64,000 nt of DNA, taken from the NCBI GenBank assembly GCA_016743235.1, contig VRZD01000002.1:186001-250000 (forward strand). The letters are read 5' to 3'. This document shows, one piece after another, positions 17,341 to 27,433 of this stretch (positions within the stretch are counted from its first letter, which is position 1; each line of letters starts with the position of its first letter). A program made the translations under genes and the position numbers. The notes below the pieces were generated by a model. It was not told where the DNA came from. It worked only from the letters and a program-made list of their open reading frames with translations, and did no database searches. The stretch comes from Pantanalinema sp. GBBB05 (GTDB lineage: Bacteria; Cyanobacteriota; Cyanobacteriia; Leptolyngbyales; Leptolyngbyaceae).

Positions 17341-18528
17341 TTATCGGTTGCTAATCGGTAGTTTCAGCCAAGTTGCTAATTCGTAGGCCAACCAATTTAC
17401 CTCAGCTTCAGTCAGAACCGCATGGCTGGTGAGTTCATACTTTTGTCCCCCCGCCCATAGGAAAATTTGCGGATTAGCATGATCAGTAGGAGATTGGTGA
17501 GCGGGTTGATAAATTTCTAGACGACTAATACTTTGGCGCGGAGAAGTCTGAGGACGACCGGTTTGAAATCCTAATCGTTTATGACTTAACGCAATTTGTT
17601 GAGGATCAATTTGTAAGTAGGTTTGTCCTAAGCGAGATGGCAGAATAATCTCTAGGTTATTCGCCTCCTTTGTTAAGGTAATCTTGCTATCTTCAGGCTT
17701 GACAACCGGGACAGGCTCCTGAGCCACTTGCGGTTTTTGCCGCCCATTGTCTAGAGCATCTAAGGCCTCTTGTACCGTCTTTGCCCGCCGCTCCAAACTA
17801 GATTCGGTCAACCAACCCAGCCAGTCCGCAAACTCTGGACTGAGTTGAAACGCCGATAGGTCAATCTTGACGCCTTGGTGCGGCAAACTAGACGGATGAG
17901 TTCCAGCAATTAGGGCAATGAGGGTTGCAGCTAAACTGTAAAGATCAGAAGCGGGCAAGGCTCGCCCACTAAACTGTTCTGGTGGCATGTAGCCGTAGGT
18001 ACCAACAATAGTAAATGCTGTGCTATCGCCGCTTCCAGTTAATGTTTTGACTGAACCAAAATCGACTAAATAAAGTTGGCGATTAGCTAACAGAATATTG
18101 CTCGGCTTGATATCGCGATGCACGATCGGGGGTTGCCGCCCATGTAAATAGCTCAAAATGCCCAACAGCGCCTTTGCGAGTTGCTTAGCTTCGGATTCAT
18201 TAAACCGTCGCCCTTCTTGGATGCACTGCTCTAATGACTTGCCCTCTACATAAGTTTGAATCAGTACTAACGCTTTATCATTAGGCAGTTCATGCTCAAA
18301 GTAACCGAGATAGCGCGGAATGCAAGGATGTGACAACGATTTCAGGATTTCAACTTCCCGCTCAAATAACTTCAGATCATCCCACTCGAGTTGCTCATCC
18401 AAAAACAGTAGCTTTAAAACTACTAACTCTTGGGTCGTTAAGTCACGGGCAAGTAGTGTCCATCGCCCGGTTTGCTTGCCAATCTGCCGCTCAACCTGAT
18501 AGCGATTACCCAAGATCTGACCTGCCAT
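17341..18528 (-). CDS. Serine/threonine protein kinase (Pkn2/Hanks type)
   Basis: 395 residues with GGAGAGG 6 bases before the ATG. The kinase domain spans about 10-260: a poor glycine loop (IGKQTGRWTLLA), VVLKLL with Lys39, EREVEILK, HRDIKPSN (137-144, Asp139), DFGS (156-159) and GTYGYMPPEQF. The C-terminal 130 residues are a separate domain seen in cyanobacterial kinases (EIILPSRLGQTYLQ ... LTEAEVNWLAYELATWLKLPI). No membrane helix or sensor repeat is present, so it is a soluble kinase. Targets are unknown. Confidence 0.9.
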   Translation of the reverse strand: MAGQILGNRYQVERQIGKQTGRWTLLARDLTTQELVVLKLLFLDEQLEWDDLKLFEREVEILKSLSHPCIPRYLGYFEHELPNDKALVLIQTYVEGKSLEQCIQEGRRFNESEAKQLAKALLGILSYLHGRQPPIVHRDIKPSNILLANRQLYLVDFGSVKTLTGSGDSTAFTIVGTYGYMPPEQFSGRALPASDLYSLAATLIALIAGTHPSSLPHQGVKIDLSAFQLSPEFADWLGWLTESSLERRAKTVQEALDALDNGRQKPQVAQEPVPVVKPEDSKITLTKEANNLEIILPSRLGQTYLQIDPQQIALSHKRLGFQTGRPQTSPRQSISRLEIYQPAHQSPTDHANPQIFLWAGGQKYELTSHAVLTEAEVNWLAYELATWLKLPISNR

Positions 18529-18669
18529 GTTTGCCTCTCCAGTGCTTTCTGAAAATCAAAAATTCCAGACTGAGGACTAAGCCATAACCCAGAACCTCAA
18601 GACAGGATACCATCGTCGGAACTGAGTCAAGTTTACCCTACCCAGTTCTTAGCCTTGCGTCCTCTCCTC

Positions 18670-21573
18670 TTAGAACTCTCGCTGGATCACGCTGCCTTCA
18701 ACGGGCGTAATATCGGTGCCAGCGAATGCGTCTGTTCCCCCCGTCCAGTTAAAGTCATTAATTCGGAAGCTAATCGACCCAACTTGAACGATCGGGTTAT
18801 ACCGCGCCATGATGCTATAAGTCCGCCGAGCATATTCCAAGAAATAATCGGTACTAAACGAGTTATCTTCGGTCAGTGAGAAGGAAACTTGTACCCCCGC
18901 CCGGAAGGGACCATAAATTTGTTGAGTCAATCCTGCGGTCACAACCTGGCGATCGACGACGCGATCGAAATAGAACGGCGACTCACCACCAACCAGCCGT
19001 TGAGTATAGCCAATATTAAACGCAGTGTAGTCCAGAAAGTTGCGGGAAAAATTGCCGAACTGACCAAACAATGTCACATTTCCACCCAGATCTGATTGGG
19101 TTTCGCTGTTGGAATACGCACTGAACACCCCAGTTAACCCAGTTGATATCGCGATATAAGGCACAATCTGCACCGGACTATACCGCAGCCCTTCAGTAGG
19201 AGTAGCGGGCAAATACGCTCCCCGCCATAACACAAAGGTCTTACTCAGAGAGGCAACAGCTTGAAAGCGGCTTAGGTTAGTTAAATTATTATCCCGAGAC
19301 GCTGCCAGCAAACTACTACGATCGGTATCCGCCGTAATATTTTGGAACGCCACTTGATATCTGAGATTAATATCGGTATTGCCAATCTTCACATTCTTGG
19401 GTGAAGTGAAGACGGCTCCAAAACTACTTTGAACCGTTTGGAATCCTAACGACCCGTTATATAAACGATCGCGATAACTCGCTTCTAATGCTAAGGTATG
19501 CGTTCCAATCAGTTGCCGCAGCCGTAAACTGGCCCGCGCCTGATCCTCAAACTCAGACGGATCCAGTGTCGTCAAAATCGCATTACCCGCAATCTGGGTG
19601 CGCGGACCAAGCAACACATCTAACTTGGTCTTTAACCCAAAGTTATTGGGATCAAATACCCCAGTACTCTGATCATCGGCACTGACCCCGGTTTTAGAGC
19701 CATTAAAAAAGGCCCGTTGCACAAAAAACTGCGGCGTCAGGCTTAAAAACAACGTTGGGGAATTAAAGACTTCAAAGGTGCGTTCAATGAAGAATCCACC
19801 GCGCTCCCGCTCATCAAACCCAAACTGGAGCAAGCCTGGTTGTCGTTCCCGCCGATCGAGAATCGTTCTTGACACTAACAGCGGTACAGTAAAGCGTTGA
19901 TCAAATACTAGGCGCGGACGGGTCGCTCGCACTTCATCCCGCAATGGCGATAGCCGAGTTAAGGTCGCCTGGTCTGCCCTCAGCACCAGTTCAGGGGGCG
20001 AGAAGGGGTCATTGGTAATATCGATTTTTTGGGCAACCCAACCATCGGGATTAAAGTCGAGCGTTTCCGCTTCAAACCGTAGCCGTCGGACTGTTCCACC
20101 TTGAGGAACTGCCCCCGGCACTAAACCGATATTGGGACCAATCCCAATCCCAGTCGTGAATCCACCTGGGTTAGTGATTCCCGTGATCGGTTGTTGGGCG
20201 ATCGCGCGTTCACTGGGTGGGCGGGATAACGTTGCCCCGGCAGTTGCTGCATTTGGCGTGGTAGCAGTGTCAGTCGATACTGTTGGCAGGTAAATATCGC
20301 CTCTCGCTCCCTGAACTGAGCCGATGTTCTGCACAATATTATATTCAAACCGCCGCCCCCTCAGGATTTGGTCACCTCGCACCAAGCCGACATTCCCTTC
20401 GGCGACCGCCAGTCGATTATTTAAATTCACCTGCAGCCGATCGGCAGTGAGAACTGCTCCCCGGAAGCGCATCTCTACATTGCCTTCTGCGGTAAATACT
20501 TGGCGCCGCTCATCATAATCCTGGCGATCGGCTTTCAGTTCCAGCGGGCTAATTCCAGGGGTAGCTGGAGGCAGCGGCTGACCTGGCGTTGTGGGGGGTT
20601 GTGCGGTGGGAGGACTGACCGATGGCGTCCCCGTACCATTGACAGGTTGCCCACCGGAACCTGGAGCCGTGGTTCCCGCAGGGGCTGCCTGACCATTAGC
20701 AGGAGGCAACTCATCAGTCGATGATGGGTTGGAGCTGTCTGAAGGGGGGAGTGGAGTGGTTGGGCTACTGGAACTAGGAGGCGCTGTTGGCGAAGGCTTT
20801 GGGGCTTCTGTCGCTGGCTGGCTACTTCTGGGTGTTAGTCCTGGGCGATTAATTCGTTGGGCAACTTGACTGGATGCACCCGACTTAACTTGCTTCATTG
20901 CCGCTAGCGTCGCATCCCAGTCGCGATCGGCAAAGTCATTCAATAATTCATCCAGATCCATTGCCTGGTCGAGCTTTCGCACCAAAGCGGCTTCTTCCTG
21001 CCCAGATAACTGGCGGTTGCTCCCCGAGAGGGAATAGACCGAAGGGGAGGTGCTAGCCGTCGTCATCTGTGGGGCAACACGCCTGGATTCGGGAGATGGT
21101 GCAAGCTTCCGAGTTGGGGCTGGGTTGGATTGGGACGATCGCAGGTTGGTTAAGCGATCGGAAGTGACGGGCTGACTGCCACTTGGGCGAACCTGAATTG
21201 GAGGCGACGCTAACGGAGAAGTTGGCGATCCAGGATTCGTCGCCAGGGGGGCACTGCCAGAGGCAGGGGGAACCTCTTGGGGAGCTGATTCCGGCTGGGC
21301 AGTAGGCTGAACATATCCCACAGCCAGCGGACTGCCTAAGGATGCAGCGTTGGAGCCAGTCGCCTCTTCCGTCAAATCTGCGATCGTGGTGCTAGCAGAT
21401 GACGATTCGGGCGGAAAGCTCTCAGGGGGGCTGGGTTGGGTGGTGCTAACTTCTGCGCCAGGAGAGGCAACAGCCTCAGAAGCTGTAACCAGTGAAGCGG
21501 AACGGCTAGTTTCAGCCGCAGGACTAGCAACAACAATAGGAGGGGAATCAGGAGGCAGAGCCGAATAAGGCAT
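18670..21573 (-). CDS. DUF3769 LptD/OstA-like outer-membrane protein
   Basis: 967 residues. Residues 1 to about 345 are Pro/Ser/Thr-rich and disordered. Next comes an OstA/LptA-like domain (about 345-425: ELKADRQDYDERRQVFTAEG, VLTADRLQVNLN, AVAEGNVGLV), then a long beta-strand-rich C-terminal barrel region ending in a terminal Phe (VIQREF), usual for outer-membrane barrels. Cyanobacterial DUF3769 proteins are the proposed counterparts of LptD, which inserts lipopolysaccharide. No classic N-terminal signal peptide is visible from MPYSALPPDSPP, which is odd for an exported barrel. Confidence 0.85.
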   Translation of the reverse strand: MPYSALPPDSPPIVVASPAAETSRSASLVTASEAVASPGAEVSTTQPSPPESFPPESSSASTTIADLTEEATGSNAASLGSPLAVGYVQPTAQPESAPQEVPPASGSAPLATNPGSPTSPLASPPIQVRPSGSQPVTSDRLTNLRSSQSNPAPTRKLAPSPESRRVAPQMTTASTSPSVYSLSGSNRQLSGQEEAALVRKLDQAMDLDELLNDFADRDWDATLAAMKQVKSGASSQVAQRINRPGLTPRSSQPATEAPKPSPTAPPSSSSPTTPLPPSDSSNPSSTDELPPANGQAAPAGTTAPGSGGQPVNGTGTPSVSPPTAQPPTTPGQPLPPATPGISPLELKADRQDYDERRQVFTAEGNVEMRFRGAVLTADRLQVNLNNRLAVAEGNVGLVRGDQILRGRRFEYNIVQNIGSVQGARGDIYLPTVSTDTATTPNAATAGATLSRPPSERAIAQQPITGITNPGGFTTGIGIGPNIGLVPGAVPQGGTVRRLRFEAETLDFNPDGWVAQKIDITNDPFSPPELVLRADQATLTRLSPLRDEVRATRPRLVFDQRFTVPLLVSRTILDRRERQPGLLQFGFDERERGGFFIERTFEVFNSPTLFLSLTPQFFVQRAFFNGSKTGVSADDQSTGVFDPNNFGLKTKLDVLLGPRTQIAGNAILTTLDPSEFEDQARASLRLRQLIGTHTLALEASYRDRLYNGSLGFQTVQSSFGAVFTSPKNVKIGNTDINLRYQVAFQNITADTDRSSLLAASRDNNLTNLSRFQAVASLSKTFVLWRGAYLPATPTEGLRYSPVQIVPYIAISTGLTGVFSAYSNSETQSDLGGNVTLFGQFGNFSRNFLDYTAFNIGYTQRLVGGESPFYFDRVVDRQVVTAGLTQQIYGPFRAGVQVSFSLTEDNSFSTDYFLEYARRTYSIMARYNPIVQVGSISFRINDFNWTGGTDAFAGTDITPVEGSVIQREF

Positions 21574-21743
21574 ACACAGGCATAAAAAAATTAGAAGACC
21601 TGAAGGAAGAAATACCTAATCCAGTTTAGGCAACGAATCAATTAACTCATAAAACCAGTCTTCTATCACTTGTTAGGGCGATCCGCATAGTTTTCGCGCC
21701 TGTATTTACCTTTTAACCAAAGAATACTCCTAAGATGCAAAGC

Positions 21744-21785
21744 GGGGCAGCAGAAATCCCACCGCCCCACCTGGTTTATTAAACC
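21744..21785 (-). terminator. Possible psbI terminator (two hairpins)
   Basis: On the minus strand after the psbI stop, ggtttaataaacc (21773-21785) folds on itself. It is followed by ggggcgg/ctgcccc (21762-21768, 21744-21750), then a weak gcttt tail. Confidence 0.45.
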
Positions 21786-21799
21786 AATGTGGCTAAACC

Positions 21800-21916
21800 C
21801 TATTCCATATCTCTCCGCTTGGGGTTACGAGCAGGGTCGTTGGACAGGAAGCCAAAGACAAACAACAGCACGAAAAAGGTAACAACGATGTAAACCGCAA
21901 TTTTGAGGGTAGCCAT
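21800..21916 (-). CDS. psbI: Photosystem II reaction centre protein I
   Basis: A 38-residue protein: one membrane helix (about 4-25, [20 protein letters not shown]) and the hallmark tail [13 protein letters not shown]. This matches PsbI (METLKIAVY-type start, here MATLKIAVY). PsbI binds D1/CP43 in the photosystem II core and helps early assembly. GGAG lies 8 bases before the ATG. A TATGAT box about 60 bases upstream may be the -10 element. It is monocistronic, leftwards, upstream of the DUF3769 gene. Confidence 0.95.
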   Translation of the reverse strand: MATLKIAVYIVVTFFVLLFVFGFLSNDPARNPKRRDME

Positions 21917-22273
21917 AGAGACATCTCCAGAAGCATCAAAAATTTAGTCTGTTGACTGGAAGGGCTTGGTAGCTCTCCTATCATACAGAAATGCGGTTCC
22001 ATTTTTGAGCAGTTTCCCTCAGGAAGCCATCGTTGCACTCAGCCCAGGTATGTTAGAACGGGAAGTCACTGCTTGTGACGATCGCGTTCTCAAGTTGGCA
22101 GTTTTACCGCTATAGAGGGAGAGAGCTATCCGCCGGACATCAGCTAAATAAGTGGTTGGAATTCAGTTGCTGAAATTCTCTTACCAGCGTCTTCCCCTAG
22201 AGTATTGTTGGGTACACCCATTACCCTTGCCAGACGGAATTTTTTACTCACTAAATTAATGTTGTAAATCAGA
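21917..22273. other. 357-base divergent promoter region between psbI and the GT4 gene
   Basis: It holds the psbI leader and, on the other strand, the upstream region of the glycosyltransferase gene. A tatgat hexamer on the minus strand may serve psbI. No small gene with a ribosome site was found. Confidence 0.4.
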
Positions 22274-23440
22274 ATGAGCCGTAAACTAACTTCTTCACCG
22301 ATCGCCCAATCTCCATCGGAGAAACTCTATCGCTTTGGGTTTCTCCTCAGCACAGGTATGGGCAATGCCACCCGGTATCAAAATTTGCGCAAGTATGCCG
22401 AGAAAGATCTCGAAGTAGAGTGTGTTTGGGCACCTGTCAAACATTTCATTGCGCCCGATGAACCTAATCCATTTTGGTATTTACCAGAACCGTTTTACTC
22501 GAGAGCCGTTGTCGTCTACCAGTCCAGCCCTGTTCTCCGGCAACTAGGCAAGTTAGATGCGGTGATGTTCCACTTATTTGAAGCGTATACCCTTGCCTGC
22601 GTCAGAAGTGTATTTTCATCCCGACCCCTAATAGTCAATGCCCATGATGACCCGCCTGTCGTTAACCCAGAAACTTATCCGCTCTACGAAAATCGCTTGG
22701 TGCGATCGAGTTGGCGACGCCGGTTTCGCTTAGGGGTAGACCTGTGGTGTGCCAAACGCACAGAGTTATTCTTACCGTTCTCGGAGTGGGGACGGAAGAT
22801 TTGGGTCAACGAGTGCCACGTTCCGCCAGATAAGGTGTATCCCATCCATGTTGGGATTGATCTCGATATATGGAGGTATACCCCCAAGCCCGAAATTGAC
22901 CCAGCAGCAAGACGCAAAATTTTATTTGTTGGTGGAGATTTTGTGCGTAAAGGTGGGGATTTACTGCTTGATATTTACCGTCAGCAATTTGCCGATCAGG
23001 CAGAGTTACATCTCGTTACCCGTCAGCCGCCTGCCGACTTACCACCAAATGTTTATGTTTATACAGATCTAACACCAAACGATCAGCGCTTATTTGAGTT
23101 GTATTCCCAAGCCGATCTGTTTGTCTTTCCTACCCGAGCCGATTTATCTCCCTTTGCCCCAATGGAAGCTATGGCATCAGGCTGTCCAGTTATTAGTACC
23201 AATATTGCTGGCGTTCCCGATACTATTCAGCATGGAGAAACTGGATTTGTGATTGCTAGAGATGATGCCTCAGCGCTAGCCACCTATATGCAAACCTTGC
23301 TCGAGAATCCCCAGCTCCGGCGCACTATGGGAGTTAAAGGACGGGCAGTCGTGGAACGGGACTTTAATGCAGCCATTAATGTGCCACGCATTCTCGCGGC
23401 AATGAAAAAAACAGTTGATCAGCACCGAAGAACAACATGA
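22274..23440 (+). CDS. Glycosyltransferase family 4 (GT-B)
   Basis: 388 residues with a GT-B layout. An N-terminal acceptor half (FGFLLSTGMGNATRYQNLRKY) is followed by the linker motif ILFVGGDFVRKGGDLLL (216-232) and the donor-site motif SPFAPMEAMASGCPVISTN with the E-x7-E-like pattern (about 291-308), then GVPDTIQHGETGFV. It retains configuration at the sugar and probably acts in exopolysaccharide or cell-envelope glycan synthesis. It is followed at 75 bases by a family 2 glycosyltransferase on the same strand, a likely operon. The sugar is unknown. Confidence 0.88.
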   Translation: MSRKLTSSPIAQSPSEKLYRFGFLLSTGMGNATRYQNLRKYAEKDLEVECVWAPVKHFIAPDEPNPFWYLPEPFYSRAVVVYQSSPVLRQLGKLDAVMFHLFEAYTLACVRSVFSSRPLIVNAHDDPPVVNPETYPLYENRLVRSSWRRRFRLGVDLWCAKRTELFLPFSEWGRKIWVNECHVPPDKVYPIHVGIDLDIWRYTPKPEIDPAARRKILFVGGDFVRKGGDLLLDIYRQQFADQAELHLVTRQPPADLPPNVYVYTDLTPNDQRLFELYSQADLFVFPTRADLSPFAPMEAMASGCPVISTNIAGVPDTIQHGETGFVIARDDASALATYMQTLLENPQLRRTMGVKGRAVVERDFNAAINVPRILAAMKKTVDQHRRTT

Positions 23441-23515
23441 TAGGCTGCATAGTGATACAACGTCATGGCTATAGGGAACTATAGCAAGTATTCTGTCCTC
23501 AGCCTTTCAGGGATT

Positions 23516-24523
23516 ATGGGAATCGACTTTACCGTTGCTATCCGCGTCTACAATAGCGCTCAACGATTACCAGGTGTCTTAGATCGGCTCTTGCAGCAAA
23601 TTGACACTGAAGGGATTGCCTGGGAAGTCTTGATTATTGATAATAATAGTCAGGATAATACCCCACAGATTGCAGCAGACTATGCCAAACGCTGGCAACC
23701 CAGCATTCCCTTCCGGTACATTATTGAACCTCGTCAAGGTCGATCGTTTGCTAGGGAACGGGCAATTCGAGAAGCCGCCAGCGATTTGGTCGGATTTCTT
23801 GATGATGACAACTTACCCTCTGAAACCTGGGTTGCCGCAGCTTTTCGATTCGGGCAAGCCCATCCCCACGCGGGAGCCTATGGCGGCAATGTTTATCCCT
23901 TGCTAGAGGGAGAACCACCCGCAGATTTTGATCAAGTTAAGCATTTGTTGGCAATCAGCGATCGTGGACCTAACCCCTACTTGTATACCCGTGCGGCTGG
24001 ACAAGTCCCCATCGGACCAGGCTGTGTCTTTCGCAAACGGGCGTGGCAAGCGGCTGTCCCCACTCATCGACGTCTACAAGGAGTTGATGATCCACGCAAA
24101 GTTCGGGTCAGCGGGGCAGAAGATGTAGAAGCCTTGTACTACATCCTGAGTAGCGGCTGGGAGATCTGGCACAATCCTGAAATTGAGATTTGGCATCAAA
24201 TTCCACCTCGTCGTCTGGAGCGCGATTATTTGCTCAGGATGGCACGCAATAGTGGTTTAGCTGCCCATGCCTGGCGCATTGCTAAGTTAAAGCCCTGGCA
24301 GCGTCCCTTCATGCCATTACTGGTGCCGTTTTATTTGTTGCTTAGCGGTAGTCGAGTAGGGCTCTTATACCTGAAACACCGCCAGAACTTTGCCACCAAT
24401 CTAGCCGTTGCCTGCCTATTTGAAAGCCGGATGGGCAATTTCCTCAGTCCCTTTCTGACTCCACCGCCCATTTCCTACGAAGAGACCGCACCATTTGAGC
24501 CGATCGTCGCTCCAGTTCGCTAG
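23516..24523 (+). CDS. Glycosyltransferase family 2, HpsE-like
   Basis: 335 residues from ATG 23516 (AGGGA just upstream; a longer frame starts at 23465 without a ribosome site). GT-A fold: FTVAIRVYNSAQRLPGVLDRL, VLIIDNNSQDNT, GRSFARERAIREA and the metal-binding GFLDDD (93-98). Later come GPGCVFRKRAW and GAEDVEALYYILSSGWEIW, the acceptor-side ED motif. A hydrophobic segment lies at about 265-285. It resembles HpsE, a hormogonium polysaccharide glycosyltransferase of filamentous cyanobacteria; the assignment is from memory of the family. It is convergent with the next gene. Confidence 0.82.
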   Translation: MGIDFTVAIRVYNSAQRLPGVLDRLLQQIDTEGIAWEVLIIDNNSQDNTPQIAADYAKRWQPSIPFRYIIEPRQGRSFARERAIREAASDLVGFLDDDNLPSETWVAAAFRFGQAHPHAGAYGGNVYPLLEGEPPADFDQVKHLLAISDRGPNPYLYTRAAGQVPIGPGCVFRKRAWQAAVPTHRRLQGVDDPRKVRVSGAEDVEALYYILSSGWEIWHNPEIEIWHQIPPRRLERDYLLRMARNSGLAAHAWRIAKLKPWQRPFMPLLVPFYLLLSGSRVGLLYLKHRQNFATNLAVACLFESRMGNFLSPFLTPPPISYEETAPFEPIVAPVR

Positions 24524-24534
24524 CGCTGTCTTCA

Positions 24535-26616
24535 CTATTCAGAGGGGCGATCGTCGTGGCGCCACACCTGCTGCCACCATCGCCACACTCGAATGACGGC
24601 ATCCTCGCACCATAACAGCCAGCGATCGAGCCACTGTAATAGCCGTTCCAAGGGACTATATAAATACCCCAACAAAGTTGCCTGAATATCAATATAGTCA
24701 GGCATAGTAGGTGTAATCCGATCAGTGGGTGACTGCGGCGTAACTGTTGGTACTACCGTAGCAACAGGGCTAGAGGTTTGGGGCTGTGGAGCATAGCTAT
24801 CCCAGATATCAGCCGCACTATTCGCTAACGCTAAGGTGGATTCTTGCCAGGAAAATAGTGACTGTCTGGCAGTACTGCCAAACTCTAAGCCGGTATAGGC
24901 GGGTGGCTGCTCGACAAGCTGTGATGGGTCGGTGATTTGCCGATTCATCGCAGAAGAAGTATCCCGCTGGGGACGGGCAGGCGGCAACAGCGCTGTGACT
25001 TGAGTTTGCACTAGAGCGATCGCGGTTTGCACCGCTCTCGAATTGCACCAGGCAGTATACCGCTGGTTAATGGCGTCTAGCCAACTGGGAGCCAGGCGAC
25101 GGGGCGCTGTTGAGGAAGTAGGCAACGGCAAACCGGCGGTTTCACTCGGATGAGCATACGCCCAGCTTGGAATTGGAATATCCAATAAAGCAGACTCTGC
25201 TGCCCAAAACCTACGAGCCGCTAATCTCGCTTCCTGAAATAGGTTCGTGGCGATCGCGACGGAGCCAGACTGCACCCAGGCCATCAGTTGATAGAAACCT
25301 CGGATCGGCAGCAACACTTGCTGTTCTGGTGGGCGCAGGCGAGAGAATGAGCGACTGACTGAGCGCCGAATCTGCTGATAGCGGTAAAAGTGAGCCACAG
25401 ACCAGATAATCCGTTGCCGAATGTGCTCTTGTTGTTCCGGCGAAAGCAAATCTAAGGTTTGATTCTGGTTGGTTACCAGAACGATCGCTTGAGTATCCAG
25501 CCGGGAAGCCACTCCCCGCACATATAAGTCTGGCAGAGCTGCTAGTTCCGGTGGAATTGTCAACACTGGCAGCGGAGCCGCTTGAGAGCAAGCAGCATGA
25601 AGCAATGAATGTTGCCCGTTGGCATCGTTCAGCGCTGCCAATTCCCGGTGCCCTGATACTGGCTCTAGCAAGGAAGCCAAAAGATGCATGGGCAGTGGAA
25701 ACTGTTGCACAGTCTGCAACGCTTTTTCTAAGGGGGTGTCAACGGTTGCCGTCCATAGCGCCATTCCCGGTAGAGCCTGAGATTCAGGCATAGCCAGCGA
25801 TCGCCCAAATAGCCCCGATCGCACAAACCGATAGACCTCATTGCCAACAGACTCTGCCGTTCGGAAAACCTGGCGACTTAAAGCAGATAAACCTTGAGTC
25901 ATGCGATCAACAATACCAGGAGCATCAGAGCTGGCGTTGAGCGCAAAGTTGAGCCTGGGCAACGGTAAATTCGCCACCATTTTCCTTAGGTTCACAGAGC
26001 GTCCGTAGCTCGCGACCTCCCACGTGATGCGATATTGCAATCGAGCTTGCTGGTCGGACGTCAAAATATCGAGGATCTGATTCTGATTCGTGATCAGGAC
26101 TACAGCGCCCGTATCTAGGAGAGTGGCAATTCCTTGAATAAATACTGGCGAACCGGGAATCGCAATACCGCTCCCATCCACTGTGAGAGGGAAGATTGTA
26201 TGCTGAATCGTGGACGTGGTTGGACGAATCGGGGTAATTGCGTCTGCACCTTCCAGAAATACCGGAACCCCGATCGGCAGAGCAAACTCCTGGATAGTTT
26301 GTAACACCGTGGAGATCGGCGTATCAACCGTAATCGGTGGGAGTGCGGGATCTGAGATGGAGTCAGCTGCGATCGGGGTAGAAGTTGGTCGCAAGCCTGA
26401 AACGCCTAACTGCACAGTTTGATAAACCTGAGCCCCAATCACGCGGCTGGTTTGAAATAGGGCATAGATAGGATAGAGCAAGATCTGGGCACTCCAGCTT
26501 GCCGCCACCTGAACTCGACGGAGGGCAACCTTACCGCGATCGCTCCAGCGGCGGGTTTGCCGCAAAATCGCACCTAAAACTTTACTGCGATAAATCCCCG
26601 ACGGAGAAGAAAACAT
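24535..26616 (-). CDS. Hypothetical protein with a duplicated 110-120-residue module
   Basis: 693 residues from ATG 26616, which has GGGGAG 7 bases upstream; an ATG at 26652 would add 12. A module occurs twice. Copy one has VDTPISTVLQTIQEFALPI, then IATLLDTGAVVLITNQNQIL, then RITWEVASYGR. Copy two has VDTPLEKALQTVQQFPLPM, then VASRLDTQAVVLVTNQNQTL, then RIIWSVAHFYR. Copies are about 196 residues apart. The C-terminus is Trp-rich (LERLLQWLDRWLLWCEDAVIRVWRWW), like an amphipathic membrane anchor. No known domain is recognised. It is divergent from ccmP across a 172-base gap. Confidence 0.75.
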   Translation of the reverse strand: MFSSPSGIYRSKVLGAILRQTRRWSDRGKVALRRVQVAASWSAQILLYPIYALFQTSRVIGAQVYQTVQLGVSGLRPTSTPIAADSISDPALPPITVDTPISTVLQTIQEFALPIGVPVFLEGADAITPIRPTTSTIQHTIFPLTVDGSGIAIPGSPVFIQGIATLLDTGAVVLITNQNQILDILTSDQQARLQYRITWEVASYGRSVNLRKMVANLPLPRLNFALNASSDAPGIVDRMTQGLSALSRQVFRTAESVGNEVYRFVRSGLFGRSLAMPESQALPGMALWTATVDTPLEKALQTVQQFPLPMHLLASLLEPVSGHRELAALNDANGQHSLLHAACSQAAPLPVLTIPPELAALPDLYVRGVASRLDTQAIVLVTNQNQTLDLLSPEQQEHIRQRIIWSVAHFYRYQQIRRSVSRSFSRLRPPEQQVLLPIRGFYQLMAWVQSGSVAIATNLFQEARLAARRFWAAESALLDIPIPSWAYAHPSETAGLPLPTSSTAPRRLAPSWLDAINQRYTAWCNSRAVQTAIALVQTQVTALLPPARPQRDTSSAMNRQITDPSQLVEQPPAYTGLEFGSTARQSLFSWQESTLALANSAADIWDSYAPQPQTSSPVATVVPTVTPQSPTDRITPTMPDYIDIQATLLGYLYSPLERLLQWLDRWLLWCEDAVIRVWRWWQQVWRHDDRPSE

Positions 26617-26788
26617 GACTGGCTCCCCATGCACAATCTCAGGCAACCTCATTCTACGAGGAGACCCGACCCAACGTATAGTGAAGACTGGAGCTTAACG
26701 TTTCGTCGCGATCGTTCCAGGCTTAACCGTATACTAATCTAGCCGTTGGCTAACCCGCGACTTTTGTAGCAATTTAGTGGACTGACTC

Positions 26789-27430
26789 TTGGGTATTGAT
26801 CTTCGCAGCTACGTTTACATCGATCGCCTGCAACCCCAACACGCGGCATACATGGGTACCGTGTCGATCGGCTTTCTCCCTCTACCTGGTGATGCCTCAC
26901 TGTGGATTGAAATTTCTCCCGGTATCGAAATCAATCGGATTACGGATGTGGCTTTAAAGGCTGCCGTTGTGCGTCCGGGAGTGCTAGTCGTGGAACGGCT
27001 ATATGGTTTGTTAGAAATTCACTCCAGTCGTCAGGGCGAAGTTCAGGCATCCGGTCGGGCGATTTTAGATGCTCTCGGTGTTCAACGCCAGGACTGTCTT
27101 AAACCCCGAATTTTGTCCAGCCAAATTATCCGTAATATCGACCCTCACCATGCTCAGTTAGTGAATCGCACTCGGCGGGGGCAGATGCTCATGGCAGGGC
27201 AAACGCTATATGTGTTTGAAGTGGAACCCGCTGCCTATGCTGCCCTAGCCGCCAATGAAGCTGAGAAAGCCGCACTGATTAATATCCTGCACATTTCGGC
27301 TGTCGGCTCCTTTGGGCGACTATATTTGGGAGGAGAAGAACGGGATATCCTTGCTGCTGCTTCCGCGGTCTTAAGCGCGATGGAAAGCTTAACCGGACGC
27401 GAACATCCGCACGATCAACGCACAGAATAA
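26789..27430 (+). CDS. ccmP: Carboxysome shell protein CcmP (tandem BMC domain)
   Basis: 213 residues comprising two BMC domains (about 1-95 and 110-205). The start [20 protein letters not shown], the inner [18 protein letters not shown] and the second-half [12 protein letters not shown] match CcmP, the double-layered trimeric shell protein with a gated pore of beta-carboxysomes. The start must be TTG at 26789: an in-frame TGA lies at 26783-26785 and no ATG/GTG precedes the conserved N-terminus. It is a satellite carboxysome locus: no ccmKLMNO or rubisco nearby. A pentapeptide-repeat gene follows after 3 bases. Confidence 0.9.
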   Translation: MGIDLRSYVYIDRLQPQHAAYMGTVSIGFLPLPGDASLWIEISPGIEINRITDVALKAAVVRPGVLVVERLYGLLEIHSSRQGEVQASGRAILDALGVQRQDCLKPRILSSQIIRNIDPHHAQLVNRTRRGQMLMAGQTLYVFEVEPAAYAALAANEAEKAALINILHISAVGSFGRLYLGGEERDILAAASAVLSAMESLTGREHPHDQRTE

Positions 27431-27433
27431 GCA

